In this document: positions 5,849 through 6,944 of the stretch, in pieces
Layout: every line of letters begins with the position of its first letter
Numbering within the stretch: the stretch's first letter is position 1
NCBI GenBank assembly: GCA_041477005.1
Contig: JBGOUJ010000421.1
Coordinates: 1 to 6,944 of the forward strand
From: JBGOUJ01 sp041477005
Lineage (GTDB): Bacteria > Acidobacteriota > Terriglobia > Bryobacterales > JACQDG01
Length of the DNA: 6,944 bases
Reading direction: 5' to 3'
Made by a program: the position numbers and the translations under genes
Notes under the pieces: model-generated
Seen by the model: only the letters and a program-made list of their open reading frames with translations
Databases searched by the model: none
Told to the model about the DNA's origin: nothing

Positions 5849-6944
5849 CTACGCCGCCTGTTTCGTACCACCAACGATTTGCGGGATCAGCTCGCCGGCC
5901 ACGTCCGTCAGCCTCATGTGACGGCCGTTGAAATAGTAGGTCACGCGTTTGTGGTCGAGCCCCAGAAGGTGCATTAGTGTGGCGTGCAGATCGTGGGGAG
6001 TCACGACCTGTTCCTCTGCCTTGTAACCCACGTCATCCGTGGCGCCGATCTTCTGGCCGCCCTTGATCCCGGCGCCGGCCAGGAAGACGGTCATCGCTCC
6101 GGGGTTGTGGTCGCGGCCGATCCCGCGCTGGGAAATCGGCATTCGCCCGAACTCGGAGTGCCACATCACCAGGGTCTCGTCGAGCAGGCCGCGGCGCTTC
6201 AGGTCCGTAATGAGGCCGGCGATCGGCTTGTCCACTTCCGGAGCATGCATGCCGTGGTTGTCCACAATGCTGGCATGCGCGTCCCACGTGTCGACGTTCT
6301 GATTGACAATGGATCCGTTATAAAGCTGGATGAAGCGTACGCCCCGCTCCACCAGCCGCCGTGCCAGCAAGCACTGCTTGCCGAACGGCTCCGTCACCGG
6401 ATGGTCCAGCCCGTAAAGGCGCTTGGTCTCCTCGCTCTCCCTGGAAATGTCGACCGCGTCCGGCGCGCACATCTGCATCCGGTAGGCCAGCTCGTAGGAA
6501 GCGATCCGGGCCGCCAGCTCCGAGCTGCCCGGGTGCTGCTCGGCATGGTTCTGGTTCATCCAGTTCAGTTGATCCAGGCGCGCCCTCTCCTCCTCCAGCG
6601 TGACGTATTGGGGCGGGGGAGACAGATCCAAAATCGGGTCGCCCGTGGCCCGGAACACCGTCCCCTGGTAGGCCGCCGGCAGGAAGCCGGCGCTCCAGTT
6701 GGCCGGACCGGAGAAGGGCCCGCCCCGCGCGTCGTAGATAACCACGAAGCCCGGCAGGTTCTGGTTTACGCTGCCCAGCCCATAGGTGACCCACGCGCCG
6801 ACGCTCGGGAACCCCATCAGAATCGATCCGGTGTTCCATTCGTAGTGCGACAAGACGTGGTCGTTGGACTTGCCCTGGCAGGAATAAATGAACGCCAGCT
6901 CGTCCGCTATGCTCGCGATGTGGGGAAACAGTTCCGAAGCCCAA
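5849..6944 (-). CDS. DUF1501 family protein (sulfatase/phosphatase-like), 5' end outside the window
   Basis: The visible 364 residues are the central and C-terminal part of a DUF1501 protein, related to the alkaline-phosphatase/sulfatase superfamily. The frame runs in from the right edge, beginning WASELFPHIASIADELAFIY. Internal TTG (6853) is not the real start, because family-like sequence (CQGKSNDHVLSHYEWNTG) precedes it. Conserved segments seen are NTGSILMGFPSVGAWVTYGLG, YNGSIVNQNVDTWDAH, WHSEFGRMP, GRDHNPGAMTVFLAGAGIKG and TPHDLHATLMHLLGLDH; the His and Asp residues in these suit metal binding. Full-length members are usually about 450-490 residues and often start with a Tat signal, so roughly the first 100 residues lie outside. 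These proteins are abundant in planctomycetes, verrucomicrobia and Solibacter-like acidobacteria, commonly next to DUF1549/DUF1553 cytochrome-c genes, and are thought to act outside the cytoplasm. Substrate unknown. Confidence 0.93.
   Translation of the reverse strand, partial: WASELFPHIASIADELAFIYSCQGKSNDHVLSHYEWNTGSILMGFPSVGAWVTYGLGSVNQNLPGFVVIYDARGGPFSGPANWSAGFLPAAYQGTVFRATGDPILDLSPPPQYVTLEEERARLDQLNWMNQNHAEQHPGSSELAARIASYELAYRMQMCAPDAVDISRESEETKRLYGLDHPVTEPFGKQCLLARRLVERGVRFIQLYNGSIVNQNVDTWDAHASIVDNHGMHAPEVDKPIAGLITDLKRRGLLDETLVMWHSEFGRMPISQRGIGRDHNPGAMTVFLAGAGIKGGQKIGATDDVGYKAEEQVVTPHDLHATLMHLLGLDHKRVTYYFNGRHMRLTDVAGELIPQIVGGTKQAA

Noticed and set aside
5837..5852. Terminator between the DUF2934 and DUF1501 genes
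   Set aside because: GTAG and CTAC can pair across a short loop, but the stem is only four or five pairs with a mismatch and has no T-run.
6318..6944. Minus-strand 208-residue frame at the right edge
   Set aside because: Overlaps the DUF1501 gene on the same strand in another frame, and the DUF1501 frame carries all family motifs.

Overview
The window is GC-rich bacterial DNA with densely packed short genes, and no RNA gene, CRISPR array, transposase or phage gene was seen. The gene mix (a DUF1501 sulfatase-like protein, a DUF2934 protein, small secreted proteins including a lone IPT/TIG domain, and a PIN toxin module) fits an acidobacterium of the Solibacter/Bryobacter type best. That placement is inferred from family distribution; there is no marker gene here.

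Left part (1-1650), accessory in character. A minus-strand pair sits at 113-717: a VapC-like PIN-domain protein whose start codon overlaps the stop of a small basic protein, probably its antitoxin. A hairpin-forming segment (57-112) directly follows the PIN stop codon. A gene-poor stretch (718-964) holds a perfect tandem 10-bp repeat and one copy of a 14-bp direct repeat; the other copy lies beyond the hairpin, exactly 900 bp away. Next come an unrecognised 128-residue protein (plus strand) and, convergent with it 12 bp away, a 93-residue HicB-like protein (minus strand) that is easily missed because its frame stays open far into the antisense of the next gene.

Central part (1772-4644), metabolic. 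An NCS1-family nucleobase/hydantoin/allantoin-type permease overlaps by 4 bp with a CoA-acylating (methyl)malonate-semialdehyde dehydrogenase. Together they suggest import of a pyrimidine-like compound and the last catabolic step, from (methyl)malonate semialdehyde to acetyl- or propionyl-CoA. The intermediate enzymes (dihydropyrimidine dehydrogenase, dihydropyrimidinase, beta-ureidopropionase, aminotransferase) are not in the window.

Right part (4645-6944). Three small plus-strand genes follow. The first encodes a signal-peptide protein whose body looks frameshifted, the second a secreted single IPT/TIG-domain protein and the third a DUF2934 protein. On the minus strand, running off the right edge, is the C-terminal 364 residues of a DUF1501 protein of the alkaline-phosphatase/sulfatase superfamily.

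Nothing here amounts to a clearly new multi-gene system. The best leads are the frameshifted secreted small protein, the antitoxin candidate with a conserved-looking tail, and the repeat-bounded toxin-antitoxin segment.
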